This document shows positions 17,801 through 26,280 of a stretch of DNA of 59,668 bases, one piece after another. Numbering within the stretch: the first letter of the stretch is position 1; each line of letters opens with the position of its first letter. The notes below the pieces were generated by a model that was not told where the DNA came from, ran no database searches, and saw only the letters and a program-made list of their open reading frames with translations. The stretch comes from an uncultured Maribacter sp. (GTDB lineage: Bacteria > Bacteroidota > Bacteroidia > Flavobacteriales > Flavobacteriaceae), in NCBI RefSeq assembly GCF_947500985.1, contig NZ_CANMTX010000008.1:1-59668 (forward strand), in the 5' to 3' direction. The position numbers were made by a program, and so were the translations under genes.

Positions 17801-19311
17801 TCTTTCTCTGCGTAATAGGTGTTATTGGTGGCAACTAGTTTTACATTGTGTTTTTTGGCAAACTGAATTAATACTTGGTTTACACGATCTTCGTCTTCTT
17901 GACCGTGACGCATGATTTCAATATACAGGTCATCGCCAAAGGTTTCTTTCCACCAAATTAAAGCTTCCTCGGCTTGATTCTCACCAACGTTCAATACTTT
18001 ACTTGGAACCTCGCCATACAAGTTACCTGTCAAAACTATGACATCTTCTTTGTACTGTTCAATAACCTTCTTATCAATACGGGGTACATAATACTTACCT
18101 GAAACGAATGCTATAGAAGACATTTTAGCAAGGTTCAAATAGCCTTGTTTGGTCTTGGCAAGCATTACTATTTGATACCCGTTGTCTTTTTGCGATTTGT
18201 TGGTGTGATCTTCACAGACCTGAAATTCGCAACCTATAATAGGGGTGATTTCTTGTTCAGGTTCTGGTAGTTCGGTTAAAGGTTCTTGCCCTTCTTCTAA
18301 AGTACCGTTTTGGGTTGCTTCATAACGTTTTTGGTTTGCTTCATTTCTTGATACTACCCCTTTATTATGGTTCAACACTCCGTTTACGAAGTGAAAAGCA
18401 CCCATCATATTTGCATGATCCGTCATAGCAACCGCAGGCATTTTAGCTTTTGCAGCAGCTGCTACTAAAGCTGGTACGCTTATAGTCGATTGAAGGATGG
18501 AAAATTGAGTGTGATTATGTAAATGTGCAAAACTTGCATTTTCTAATGTGGCTAAGTTCTCTTGAATTTCTTCTTGAGAAACCCCGCCAGTATCTTTTGC
18601 CCAAAGTGCATCGGCTATTTTCTTCGATGCTTTTTTTAGGTTAATGTGTTTAAGACCAATAAGTTCAATCTCTTTTGGATTCGCCTCAGAGAAATTCTTG
18701 AAATAATCTGGCTGAACATCTAATTGTTCTTTTGTATACTGTTGCTTACGAATAAGCTCTAGGAAACAACGCGTGGTGGCTTCAACATCGGCAGTTGCAT
18801 TATGCGCTTCGCCAAATGGCTCACCAAATAAATATTGATGTAGTTCTGTTAGTGTAGGTAGCTTAAATTTACCACCTCTACCACCAGGAATTTGACAAAG
18901 TTTTGCGGTGTGCTCTGTACAGGTATCTAAAATGGGTAATTCTTGTAGCGGATTTTCAACACCCAAACGGTGAAACTCGGCACCCATAATATTTAAATCG
19001 AACCCCACATTCTGCCCAACCACAAATTTTGTTTTAGACATGGCAATGTTGAATTTCTCTAATACCTCAGATAGAGAAATACCTTTTTGCTCTGCCAACT
19101 CCGTAGAGATACCGTGAATCTGCTCGGCATCATAGGGGATATTGAATCCGTCTGGGCGAACCAAATAGTCTTCATGCTCAATGCATTTTCCCATTTCGTC
19201 ATGTAGCTGCCAGGCTATCTGAATACAACGCGGCCAGTTGTCAGTGTCGGTAATAGGGGCGTTCCATTTTTTTGGAAGACCGGTGGTTTCGGTATCAAAG
19301 ATGAGGTACAT
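14875..19311 (-). CDS. dnaE: DNA polymerase III alpha subunit with N-terminal exonuclease
   Basis: A 1478-residue replicative polymerase, longer than the E. coli DnaE (about 1160) because a DnaQ-like 3'-5' exonuclease domain is fused at the N-terminus. DEDD-type residues D6 and E8 lie in FDTETTG, with a VGQNVGFDLNIM block and HNATADVEAT. Next come a PHP domain (about 265, HLHNHTQFS), the polymerase palm with PDIDIDFDDEGR (about residue 705) and GPGRGSAAGS, a helix-hairpin-helix region, and an OB domain with FAAVITDVQHR. The fused arrangement is typical of Flavobacteriia. It is a single gene, with its own upstream region divergent from rpsP. Confidence 0.97.
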   Translation of the reverse strand: MYLIFDTETTGLPKKWNAPITDTDNWPRCIQIAWQLHDEMGKCIEHEDYLVRPDGFNIPYDAEQIHGISTELAEQKGISLSEVLEKFNIAMSKTKFVVGQNVGFDLNIMGAEFHRLGVENPLQELPILDTCTEHTAKLCQIPGGRGGKFKLPTLTELHQYLFGEPFGEAHNATADVEATTRCFLELIRKQQYTKEQLDVQPDYFKNFSEANPKEIELIGLKHINLKKASKKIADALWAKDTGGVSQEEIQENLATLENASFAHLHNHTQFSILQSTISVPALVAAAAKAKMPAVAMTDHANMMGAFHFVNGVLNHNKGVVSRNEANQKRYEATQNGTLEEGQEPLTELPEPEQEITPIIGCEFQVCEDHTNKSQKDNGYQIVMLAKTKQGYLNLAKMSSIAFVSGKYYVPRIDKKVIEQYKEDVIVLTGNLYGEVPSKVLNVGENQAEEALIWWKETFGDDLYIEIMRHGQEDEDRVNQVLIQFAKKHNVKLVATNNTYYAEKENAHAHDILLCVKDGEKQATPIGRGRGYRYGLPNQEYYFKSSDEMKELFKDIPEAIINIQEIIDKVDTFTLARDVLLPAFDIPEEFQFEEDKLDGGKRGENKFLRHITYEGAKKRYGEITPAIDERLDFELKVIEKTGYPGYFLIVEDFIRAARAMDVSVGPGRGSAAGSAVAYCLWITNLDPIKYDLLFERFLNPDRVSMPDIDIDFDDEGRGRVMDYVIDKYGSNQVAQIITYGTMAAKSAIRDTARALDLPLQDSDRMAKLIPDMSKLKKIIGVDEKILRAKFRSEDLEKINELLAISEGDGPESETLNQAYILEGSVRNTGIHACGVIITPDDITKFVPVALAKDSEMYCTQFDNSVVEDAGLLKMDFLGLKTLTLIKDTVKIVKAKHGVELDPENFPLDDIKTYELFQRGETVGVFQYESPGMQKHMRALKPTVFADLIAMNALYRPGPMEYIPSFIARKHGTEEIVYDLDANEEYLAETYGITVYQEQVMLLSQKLADFTKGEADVLRKAMGKKQKHVLDKMKPKFIEQASAKGHAVDKLEKIWKDWEAFAAYAFNKSHSTCYAWIAYQTAYCKAHYPAEYMAAVLSNNMNDIKQVTFFMEECKRMGLEVLGPDVNESYYKFAVNDAGAVRFGMGAVKGVGRGAVETIVENRKEEGEYKSVFDFAKRIDLRAANKKAFESLAVAGGFDSFGDTHRAQYFHNEGDGVTFLEKTIKYGAKFQESENSSQVSLFGDASEVQIPEPEVPPCEEWGTMEKLRREKEVVGIYISGHPLDDFKTEVKAFCNANIACLHDLPTYVNRELTFAAVITDVQHRVSKNGKGWAAFTMEDYTDSYEFRIFGEEYLKFRHFLMINSFAYVKLFVRDGWMNKDTGKKGDPRMQFNSFMLLQEVMETYARKLTIKLNIANLKEENVRTLKETFTNHKGEHNVNFIVYEMQEKIKVTLNSRKQKVNISTELLQLLEKQDVHFKLN

Positions 19312-19598
19312 AACGAATTTTCTGTGTGTTCAAAAGCGGTCAGTTACTTGACCTAAAAAGTGCATATAAAATTACAAAAAAGGAGGTGTTCGAAAAAGTA
19401 GAATTACAAAGAGTTATTAACGGATGAATTTGTGAGCATATATATTAGTATAATTCATCAAATTTTAATTTTTGTAAAACAGGGCTGAGGGTTGTTGATT
19501 GTTAGTATTCGCTGAGGTTTTGATGGTGTTTTTTTTATTTTTACATCCGAATTAAAATGAAATCTTTTTATGGTTATTTAAATAACTATTAATCATGA
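19312..19598. other. AT-rich spacer between dnaE and the rpsP promoter
   Basis: The divergent region 19312-19724 has no credible gene. It contains an AAGGAGGTG string (19380-19388) that resembles a Shine-Dalgarno but has no reading frame after it, and the rpsP promoter at its right end. I see no hairpin or repeat of note. Confidence 0.5.
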
Positions 19599-19628
19599 TT
19601 GTCATTTCGGTATTTTGAATTATATTTG
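19599..19628 (+). promoter_or_regulatory. rpsP-rimM promoter
   Basis: TTG (19599-19601), a 19-bp spacer and TATATTTG (19621-19628) match the Bacteroidota -33/-7 pattern. The predicted leader to the rpsP ATG at 19725 is about 90 nt, containing GGGTCGGGCACCC just before the gene, a small GC stem (GGGT/ACCC) that could be a ribosomal-protein leader. Confidence 0.75.
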
Positions 19629-19724
19629 CACCCGCTTTCAGATTAGCTTTGCTTACTGATGGCGAACGAGTTAAAAAACTAGAATTAATAATCAAGGGTC
19701 GGGCACCCTACAAATTAATGTGAT

Positions 19725-20300
19725 ATGCCAGTAAAAATTAGATTACAAAGACACGGTAAAAAAGGAAAACCATTCTATTGGGTAGTTGCTGCAGATGCAA
19801 GAGCTAAAAGAGATGGTAAATTCTTGGAGAAATTAGGTATCTACAATCCTAATACAAACCCTGCAACAATTGAACTTAATATCGATAATGCAGTACAGTG
19901 GTTGCAAAATGGTGCACAACCTACAGATACAGCTAAAGCTATTCTTTCTTATAGAGGTGTTCTTTTAAAGCATCACTTATTAGGTGGTGTTCGTAAAGGT
20001 GCATTAACTGAAGAGGAAGCAGAAGAAAAATTCAATGCTTGGGTTACTGAAAAAGAAGCTGCTATTGCCGATAAAGTTGGTGGTTTAGATAAGGTTAAGG
20101 CCGATGCTAGAGCTGCTGCGTTAAAAGCAGAAAAAGAAGTAAACGATAAGCGTGCTGCTGATGCTGCCGCTGCTGCTTTACCAGAAGTTGCTGAAGGTGA
20201 AAACGCTGAAGCTGAAGTAGAAGCTGTTGAAGCTGCTGGCGAGCCAGAACAAGTTGTTGAAACTCCAGAAGCTCCGGCTGCTGAAGAAGATAAAGCATAA
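19725..20300 (+). CDS. rpsP: 30S ribosomal protein S16
   Basis: A 191-residue bS16. Residues 1-85 are the conserved S16 fold ([19 protein letters not shown], then [14 protein letters not shown]). The rest is an Ala/Glu-rich tail that roughly doubles the length compared with E. coli (82). Such tails are usual in Bacteroidota. It is the first gene of the rpsP-rimM operon, with rimM 13 bp downstream. Confidence 0.97.
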   Translation: MPVKIRLQRHGKKGKPFYWVVAADARAKRDGKFLEKLGIYNPNTNPATIELNIDNAVQWLQNGAQPTDTAKAILSYRGVLLKHHLLGGVRKGALTEEEAEEKFNAWVTEKEAAIADKVGGLDKVKADARAAALKAEKEVNDKRAADAAAAALPEVAEGENAEAEVEAVEAAGEPEQVVETPEAPAAEEDKA

Positions 20301-20313
20301 TTTTTAAGAAACG

Positions 20314-20841
20314 ATGCGAAAGGAAGATTGTTTCTACCTAGGTAATATCGTTTCAAAATATAGTTTCAAAGGGGAGGTGCTAGTAAAACTAGATACTGAT
20401 GATCCCGAGATATACGAAAACATGGAATCAGTATTCGTTTCTTTAGGAAACAATCTGGTTCCATTTTTTATTAAAAGATGCCGACTTCATAAATCGAACT
20501 TACTTCGTATAGATTTTGAAGAGGTGAAATCAGAATCTGATGCAGACCGCATTATGAAATCTGGACTCTATTTACCCCTTACTATGTTGCCTAAACTAAC
20601 GGGGAACAAATTTTATTACCACGAAATCATCGGTTTTACCATGATAGACTCCGTTCATGGTGATATTGGGGTCGTACAAAGTGTAAATGATACTACAGCT
20701 CAAGCCTTGTTCGAAGTCGAAAAAGAAGATAAGCAACTGCTTATACCTGTTAGCGATGATATCATTATCAAAATAGATCGCGAGAATAAAAGTATTTTTG
20801 TGAAGACTCCTGAAGGGCTTGTAGATTTATACCTTTCGTAA
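20314..20841 (+). CDS. rimM: 16S rRNA processing protein RimM
   Basis: A 175-residue maturation factor for the 30S head. The N-terminal beta-barrel begins CFYLGNIVSKYSFKGEVLVKLDTD. The PRC-barrel domain follows with FYYHEIIGFTMIDSVHGDIG and KQLLIPVSDDIIIKID. It binds S19 and 16S helices 31/33b. The usual partner rpsP is directly upstream. It is intact and of normal length. Confidence 0.95.
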   Translation: MRKEDCFYLGNIVSKYSFKGEVLVKLDTDDPEIYENMESVFVSLGNNLVPFFIKRCRLHKSNLLRIDFEEVKSESDADRIMKSGLYLPLTMLPKLTGNKFYYHEIIGFTMIDSVHGDIGVVQSVNDTTAQALFEVEKEDKQLLIPVSDDIIIKIDRENKSIFVKTPEGLVDLYLS

Positions 20842-20956
20842 ATTTTATTTACTTTTTTTGAGATATTTTTTCGTTGAGAATTATACTGTAGCGTAAAAAA
20901 TAATAAAGATTGATATCAACAGTAATTAATAGTAGAAATAGTATTAATTTTTCATC

Positions 20957-22042
20957 ATGGATATTAGATTGATGAAGTTCTTACGAAAGCCTAAGTTTTT
21001 CGGAACAAATGATATCAAACCTTGGCATCATTTTTTGTTCTGGTCAGTTTATTTCATCTTTAATACTTTCCGTTGGTCATTTATTCATAATGATTTTTTA
21101 CTTTCTCTACAGACTAATTTAATCGGCTTTCCTATACATATGTTCTTGGCGTATTTAAATGCTTATTATTTAATGCCAAGGTTCATTTATACTCAAAAGT
21201 ATGTTCAGTATGTCATATATATACTCTTGGCATTATTTGTAATGTTATTGATTAAGTATAATCTAACCTATTATTTGGTAAGTAAAGATGTTATGCCAGA
21301 AAGTTCTGAAATTATTGATAGCTTAACTATTGGTTTTGCTGTGCAAAGTATGATTGGTGAGGTGTATGTAATATCTTTTTTTACGGCTATAAAACTAACC
21401 ATTGATTGGCTTAGAGAAAGTAGTAAACTTCACGATTTAGAAAAGCGTCAATTGAAAACTGAACTTCGTTTTTTACGCTCTCAAGTTTCGCCCCATTTTT
21501 TCTTTAATACACTAAATAATATATATTCTTTAACGCTAGAGAAATCTGATCAGGCACCTGAAGTTATTTTAAAATTGTCTGAACTGATGAGGTATCTGCT
21601 CTATGCAACAAAAAAACCAAGGCAAGATTTAACAAGTGAAATAAATTGTATTAGAAATTACATAGATTTGGAACGCATTCGGTTCGATGATTCTTTGAAA
21701 ATAGATATGAATATATCTGGTAATCTTGATAACTGTAGTATATCGCCCATGTTATTGATTCCGCTAATCGAAAATTGCTTTAAACATGGGGCAAGTAAAA
21801 ATATTGGTGAAATGAAAATTAAAATAGATGTAAAGATTGAAGATGGTTTTATGGATTTTAATGTTTCTAATTCTATACCTAACATTAATAAAGAGTATGT
21901 TTATCCTGTAAAAAGAGGAGGTATCGGTTTGTCAAATGTAAAAAAGCGTTTAGAATTAGGCTACGGTAAAAATGATTATGATTTACAGATATTCGAAGAG
22001 GATAAAATGTTCAATGTTTTTTTAAAGCTTAAGGTGATATGA
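20957..22042 (+). CDS. LytS-type sensor histidine kinase (4 TM)
   Basis: A 361-residue kinase with four membrane spans in residues about 25-150 (for example FLFWSVYFIFNTFRW and YVIYILLALFVMLLI). The phosphoacceptor motif is VSPHFFFNTLNNIYS. The HATPase part contains LLIPLIENCFKHG and the G-box GGIGLSNVKKRLEL. No periplasmic sensor domain is present. It overlaps the downstream LytTR regulator by 4 bp (ATGA), so translation is coupled. Confidence 0.92.
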   Translation: MDIRLMKFLRKPKFFGTNDIKPWHHFLFWSVYFIFNTFRWSFIHNDFLLSLQTNLIGFPIHMFLAYLNAYYLMPRFIYTQKYVQYVIYILLALFVMLLIKYNLTYYLVSKDVMPESSEIIDSLTIGFAVQSMIGEVYVISFFTAIKLTIDWLRESSKLHDLEKRQLKTELRFLRSQVSPHFFFNTLNNIYSLTLEKSDQAPEVILKLSELMRYLLYATKKPRQDLTSEINCIRNYIDLERIRFDDSLKIDMNISGNLDNCSISPMLLIPLIENCFKHGASKNIGEMKIKIDVKIEDGFMDFNVSNSIPNINKEYVYPVKRGGIGLSNVKKRLELGYGKNDYDLQIFEEDKMFNVFLKLKVI

Positions 22043-22752
22043 TATTGAAAGTGATAGTTGTAGATGATGAACCGTTGGCAGTAAATGTGCTTAAAAACTA
22101 TATAGAGAGAGTTCAAGAATTGCAATTAGAAGGCACCTTTTCAAATGCTTTAGATGCATCAACTTTTTTAAGAGATAACCAAGTTGATATCATGTTCTTA
22201 GATATTAATATGCCTTTTCTTGACGGATTAGAATTTTTGAGTACCCTACATAAAAAGCCGTTTGTTATTATGACTACGGCACATGAAGAGCATGCATTAA
22301 AGAGTTTTGAACTTGAGGCGATAGATTATTTAGTGAAACCTATTTCATTACCTAGATTCTTTAAATCTGTTGATCGTGTAATTGGTTTAAAGAAAGGTTC
22401 AGGTAATGGTTCTTTAACTAAAGACGACAAGCCTTCTATTTTTGTGAAGGTCGATAAAAAGAAACTTCAGAAAATTTACCTTGATGAGATTATGGTCATA
22501 GAAAGCCTAAAAGATTATATCAGAATTATTACTCCAACCGCTAAGTATATTATCCATAGAACGTTAAGTAGTTTTACAGATGAATTACCAGGTGATAATT
22601 TTCTTAGAATTCACAGGTCCTATACCATTGCTGTAGATAAGGTAAGTGTTGTAGAAGGTAATAGTGTTGAAATTGGTGGTATTAGGTATACTATTGGAAG
22701 AAGCTACTTGGCAGATGCCAAAAGTAGAATATTAAATAATTTAACGGATTAG
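22039..22752 (+). CDS. LytTR-family response regulator
   Basis: A 237-residue regulator. The receiver domain has DD9-10, phosphoacceptor D55 (IMFLDINMP) and K100 (DYLVKP). The LytTR DNA-binding domain (about 130-237) includes FLRIHRSYTIAVDKV. It is the partner of the kinase it overlaps. It is separate from, and only distantly similar to, the pair at 617-3207. A methyltransferase gene follows after 10 bp and is probably cotranscribed. Confidence 0.93.
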   Translation: MILKVIVVDDEPLAVNVLKNYIERVQELQLEGTFSNALDASTFLRDNQVDIMFLDINMPFLDGLEFLSTLHKKPFVIMTTAHEEHALKSFELEAIDYLVKPISLPRFFKSVDRVIGLKKGSGNGSLTKDDKPSIFVKVDKKKLQKIYLDEIMVIESLKDYIRIITPTAKYIIHRTLSSFTDELPGDNFLRIHRSYTIAVDKVSVVEGNSVEIGGIRYTIGRSYLADAKSRILNNLTD

Positions 22753-22762
22753 GATTTTTACT

Positions 22763-23476
22763 GTGAGTGAGCCTTTCAAATTTAAACAGTTCAATGTTAA
22801 CCAAGATCGCTGTGCTATGAAAATTGGTACGGACGGAGTTCTTCTCGGAGCTTGGGCAAATGTCGAAAATAACCCAGAATCTATTCTTGATATCGGGACC
22901 GGTACGGGTGTTATTTCATTGATGTTGGCACAAAGATGTTTTGCAGAAGTAATGGATGCCATTGAAATAGATGCAGATGCCTATGAGCAATGTGTAGAAA
23001 ATTTTGAATTATCGCCATGGGGAGATAGATTATATTGTTATCATGCCGGTCTAGATGAATTTGTTGACGAAATTGAAGATCAATATGAATTGATTGTGTG
23101 TAATCCTCCTTTTTATTCTGAGACGGTTACTTCAGGAAATTTACAGCGGGATCAAGCACGACAAAATGAGTTTCTTCCTTTTAACGAACTTTTAGAAGGC
23201 GTTTCGAAATTATTAACTGAGAACGGACTGTTCACTACAATTATTCCTTTTAAAGAAAAAGAGGCACTTGTGAATATGGCAGCAGATTTGGGTTTGTTCC
23301 CTAAAGAATGTCTTCATGTAAAAGGGAACCCAACTGCAGAAATAAAACGTGTGTTGTTGACGTTCTCTAGAGTAGCGAAAGAATACAATACCACAGAATT
23401 AATTATTGAAACTGAAAGGCATATCTATACTGCTGAGTATGTGGACTTGACTAAAGAATTTTATTTAAAAATGTAA
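22763..23476 (+). CDS. trmN6: tRNA1(Val) A37 N6-methyltransferase
   Basis: A 237-residue SAM-dependent methyltransferase. FKFKQFNVNQDRCAMKIGTDGVLLGAW is the YfiC/TrmN6 opening. ILDIGTGTGVISLML is SAM motif I. The catalytic NPPF motif is in LIVCNPPFYS. In E. coli it makes m6A37 in tRNA1-Val. The start is GTG, 10 bp after the regulator stop; no ATG lies between that start and the conserved opening. The role of the linkage with the two-component pair is unclear. Confidence 0.88.
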   Translation: MSEPFKFKQFNVNQDRCAMKIGTDGVLLGAWANVENNPESILDIGTGTGVISLMLAQRCFAEVMDAIEIDADAYEQCVENFELSPWGDRLYCYHAGLDEFVDEIEDQYELIVCNPPFYSETVTSGNLQRDQARQNEFLPFNELLEGVSKLLTENGLFTTIIPFKEKEALVNMAADLGLFPKECLHVKGNPTAEIKRVLLTFSRVAKEYNTTELIIETERHIYTAEYVDLTKEFYLKM

Positions 23477-23531
23477 CTTTAGTCTTTCATATTGTTATAT
23501 TTCTTTATTTATCTTTGATAAAAGCATTGTT

Positions 23532-24710
23532 ATGAGACCAGATTTATTTGAAGCACCCGATTACTACAGTTTAGATGATTTACTTTCTGAAGAGCATCTT
23601 TTAGTTCGTGATGCGGCACGCCAATGGGTGAAGCGAGATGTATCTCCAATAATTGAAGAATATGCTCAAAAAGCAGAATTCCCAAAGCAGATAATAAAAG
23701 GTCTTGCCGAAATAGGCGCTTTTGGTCCATATATTCCTGAGGAATATGGTGGAGCTGGTTTAGATCAGATTAGTTACGGACTCATCATGCAAGAAATTGA
23801 GAGAGGCGATAGTGGTGTTCGTTCTACGGCATCGGTACAATCTTCGCTGGTGATGTACCCTATATTCACGTACGGTACAGAAGAGCAACGAAAAAAATAT
23901 TTACCAAAATTAGCTTCTGGTGAATGGATGGGGTCTTTCGGGTTAACCGAGCCTAACCACGGTTCTAACCCTAGTGGTATGGAAACTAAGTATAAAGATA
24001 TGGGAGACCATTATCTTTTAAATGGCGCTAAACTATGGATATCGAATTCACCTTTCTGTGATATTGCCGTTGTTTGGGCAAAGAATGAAGAAGGGCGTAT
24101 TCACGGTTTAATCGTAGAGCGTGGTATGGAAGGTTTCACAACGCCAGAAACGCATAACAAGTGGTCATTAAGAGCTTCTGCAACAGGAGAATTGATATTT
24201 GATAACGTAAAAGTTCCTAAGGAAAATATTTTACCGAACAAATCAGGATTAGGTGCGCCGCTAGGTTGTTTAGATTCTGCTAGATATGGTATCTCTTGGG
24301 GTGCTATCGGTGCAGCGATGGATTGCTATGATACGGCATTAAGATATGCAAAAGAGCGTGTGCAATTCGGTAAACCTATTGCAGCTACGCAATTGCAACA
24401 AAAGAAATTGGCAGAAATGATTACTGAAATTACCAAAGCGCAATTAATGGCGTTTCGTTTGGGACAATTAAAGAATCAAGGTAAAGCGACTACTGCTCAA
24501 ATATCAATGGCGAAAAGAAACAATGTGGAGATGGCTATTAACATTGCTCGTGAAGCAAGACAGGTATTAGGTGGTATGGGCATTACCGGTGAATACAGTA
24601 TTATGCGTCATATGATGAACTTAGAAAGTGTAATTACTTATGAGGGAACTCATGATATTCATTTATTGATCACAGGTGCAGATATTACAGGAATGCCAGC
24701 TTTTCAATAA
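23532..24710 (+). CDS. gcdH: Glutaryl-CoA dehydrogenase-type acyl-CoA dehydrogenase
   Basis: A 392-residue FAD flavoprotein. FGLTEPNHGSNPSGMET is the FAD/substrate loop, as in glutaryl-CoA dehydrogenases (not the short-chain AD.GSD form). ERVQFGKPIAATQ and the catalytic Glu at about E371 in VITYEGTHDIH are present. The enzyme oxidises and decarboxylates glutaryl-CoA to crotonyl-CoA in lysine/tryptophan breakdown. It has its own terminator. A TATCTTTG -7-like element lies 14 bp before the ATG, with a TTG 15 bp further up. Confidence 0.88.
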   Translation: MRPDLFEAPDYYSLDDLLSEEHLLVRDAARQWVKRDVSPIIEEYAQKAEFPKQIIKGLAEIGAFGPYIPEEYGGAGLDQISYGLIMQEIERGDSGVRSTASVQSSLVMYPIFTYGTEEQRKKYLPKLASGEWMGSFGLTEPNHGSNPSGMETKYKDMGDHYLLNGAKLWISNSPFCDIAVVWAKNEEGRIHGLIVERGMEGFTTPETHNKWSLRASATGELIFDNVKVPKENILPNKSGLGAPLGCLDSARYGISWGAIGAAMDCYDTALRYAKERVQFGKPIAATQLQQKKLAEMITEITKAQLMAFRLGQLKNQGKATTAQISMAKRNNVEMAINIAREARQVLGGMGITGEYSIMRHMMNLESVITYEGTHDIHLLITGADITGMPAFQ

Positions 24711-24812
24711 GGTAATGGTTTCTTATACTAGTCTTAACACAGAATAAAGAAAGTCCGTATATCTTTGACTTGTGCGTGTAAGATGTGTACATGTTTTTTG
24801 GATAGAAGCTTA

Positions 24813-24838
24813 AGCCGATGGGAGCATCGGCTTTTTTT
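24813..24838 (+). terminator. Rho-independent terminator of gcdH
   Basis: AGCCGATG-GGAG-CATCGGCT followed by seven T. It sits 102 bp after the gcdH stop. A TATCTTTG element at 24760-24767 between them could start a very short transcript ending here. Confidence 0.9.
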
Positions 24839-24850
24839 ATGTCCTTTATT

Positions 24851-26206
24851 TTAGCTGGTTAAGAATTTAGAGAACCATTTCCCCGATTCTTTAATGGTTC
24901 TCTTTAGTGTTTTAAAATCGATATGTACTAACCCGAACCTTGGATGGTAGCCTTCTGCCCATTCAAAATTGTCTGTAAACGTCCAAACAAAATATCCGTG
25001 TATATTTAAGCCTTCTTGCTTCGCTTTTAAGACTTCACCCAAATATTGTTGTAGAAAATTTAAACGGTCTGTGTCAGGTATAACTTCTCCCTCAATGGTG
25101 TCTTTAAAAGCAGCCCCATTCTCAGTAATGATAATTTTTTTAATCTGAGGATACTTCCTGAACTTTTTGATCATATTGTAAATGCTAGGTGGGTACACCT
25201 CCCAATCCATCAAGGTTGTTTCTACATTTCGTTTGCTAGCTTTTACAATCTTAGCCCTTATGTATGGTACCAAAAGGCTGTACTTTACTTTTTCACGGGT
25301 ATAATTTTGAATCCCGATAAAATCAAAATCGAACTTACAATCATCCATATCGGTCGGTTGAATGTAGGGTTTTAATTTTTTTAGAATCGGTGCTTCATTT
25401 GTGGGGTAGCCTAATCCTAGAGCTGGTTCTATAAATAAACGATTAAGCAAAGCATCGACCATTATGGCAGTTTTTTGATCTCGCTTATTCTGTCTGTACG
25501 GGGTAATTTGCGAGCATGAAAATGTAGTGCCTATTTGAGCATCGGGCACTAGTGTTCTGAGTATTCTGCCACCTGCTGCCTGACAAAGGACTGCGTGGTG
25601 CGCAGCAGGTAGAAAATTCTTTAACCCTTTTTTGCCAGGAGCATGTACACCTAAAAAATATCCGGCTCCCGTAAATACCATAGGTTCGTTTAATACCATC
25701 CAATGTTTTACGCGGTTGCCAAAAGCATTGGCACAGACTTGTGTAAATTCTGAAAACCAAGTTATGATTTCCCTATTTGTCCATCCTCCTTTATTTTCTA
25801 GTATCTGAGGTAGATCCCAATGATATAGGGTCACCCAAGGTGTAATTTCGTTTTCTAGGCAAAAGTTTATTACCTTATTATAGAAATCTACACCTGCCGT
25901 ATTAATGGTTCCTACACCATATGGTAAAATCCTAGTCCACGAAATTGAAAATCTATAGTTATAGATATTCATGGACTTCATCAAAAGAATATCTTCTTTG
26001 TACTTATGATAAAAGTCGCAGGAGACATTTGCGTGGTCTCCGTCATGAATCATTTTCGGGGTGTCGGTGAACTTATCCCAAATGGATCGACCTTTACCGT
26101 CTGCATCATGACCGCCTTCAATTTGATATGCTGCAGTTGAAACGCCCCATGTAAAATCTTCACCAAAATCTGATGCGTTCAAAATGGTGTCTTTATGTTT
26201 TTTCAA
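24851..26206 (-). CDS. Family 1 glycoside hydrolase (beta-glucosidase)
   Basis: A 451-residue GH1 TIM-barrel enzyme. It has DFTWGVSTAAYQIEGG at the N-terminus, acid/base E174 in VLNEPM and nucleophile E362 in IITENGAAF. W-rich aglycone residues lie near the end (TDNFEWAEGYHPRFGLVHID). No signal peptide is seen, so it is probably cytoplasmic, acting on beta-glucosides or related disaccharides. It is the third gene after a phosphoesterase and a glycosyltransferase on the same strand, with a 74-bp gap. Confidence 0.93.
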   Translation of the reverse strand: MKKHKDTILNASDFGEDFTWGVSTAAYQIEGGHDADGKGRSIWDKFTDTPKMIHDGDHANVSCDFYHKYKEDILLMKSMNIYNYRFSISWTRILPYGVGTINTAGVDFYNKVINFCLENEITPWVTLYHWDLPQILENKGGWTNREIITWFSEFTQVCANAFGNRVKHWMVLNEPMVFTGAGYFLGVHAPGKKGLKNFLPAAHHAVLCQAAGGRILRTLVPDAQIGTTFSCSQITPYRQNKRDQKTAIMVDALLNRLFIEPALGLGYPTNEAPILKKLKPYIQPTDMDDCKFDFDFIGIQNYTREKVKYSLLVPYIRAKIVKASKRNVETTLMDWEVYPPSIYNMIKKFRKYPQIKKIIITENGAAFKDTIEGEVIPDTDRLNFLQQYLGEVLKAKQEGLNIHGYFVWTFTDNFEWAEGYHPRFGLVHIDFKTLKRTIKESGKWFSKFLTS

Positions 26207-26280
26207 GGATGTAGGGAGCTTTTAACGAACTACTCAATAATCGAGATTTAAATGTTCCGATGCTTTTGTCGAAATATTAA

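Noticed and set aside
19376..19388. AAAAAAGGAGGTG as a ribosome binding site
   Set aside because: No start codon with a usable frame follows; Bacteroidota rarely depend on this motif.
19973..20356. Long Ala/Ser-rich reading frames on the minus strand over rpsP
   Set aside because: They mirror the Ala/Glu-rich S16 tail on the other strand and show no start, promoter or domain.
24760..24838. A 65-nt small RNA from TATCTTTG to the gcdH terminator
   Set aside because: No -33 TTG at the right distance and no structure besides the terminator.
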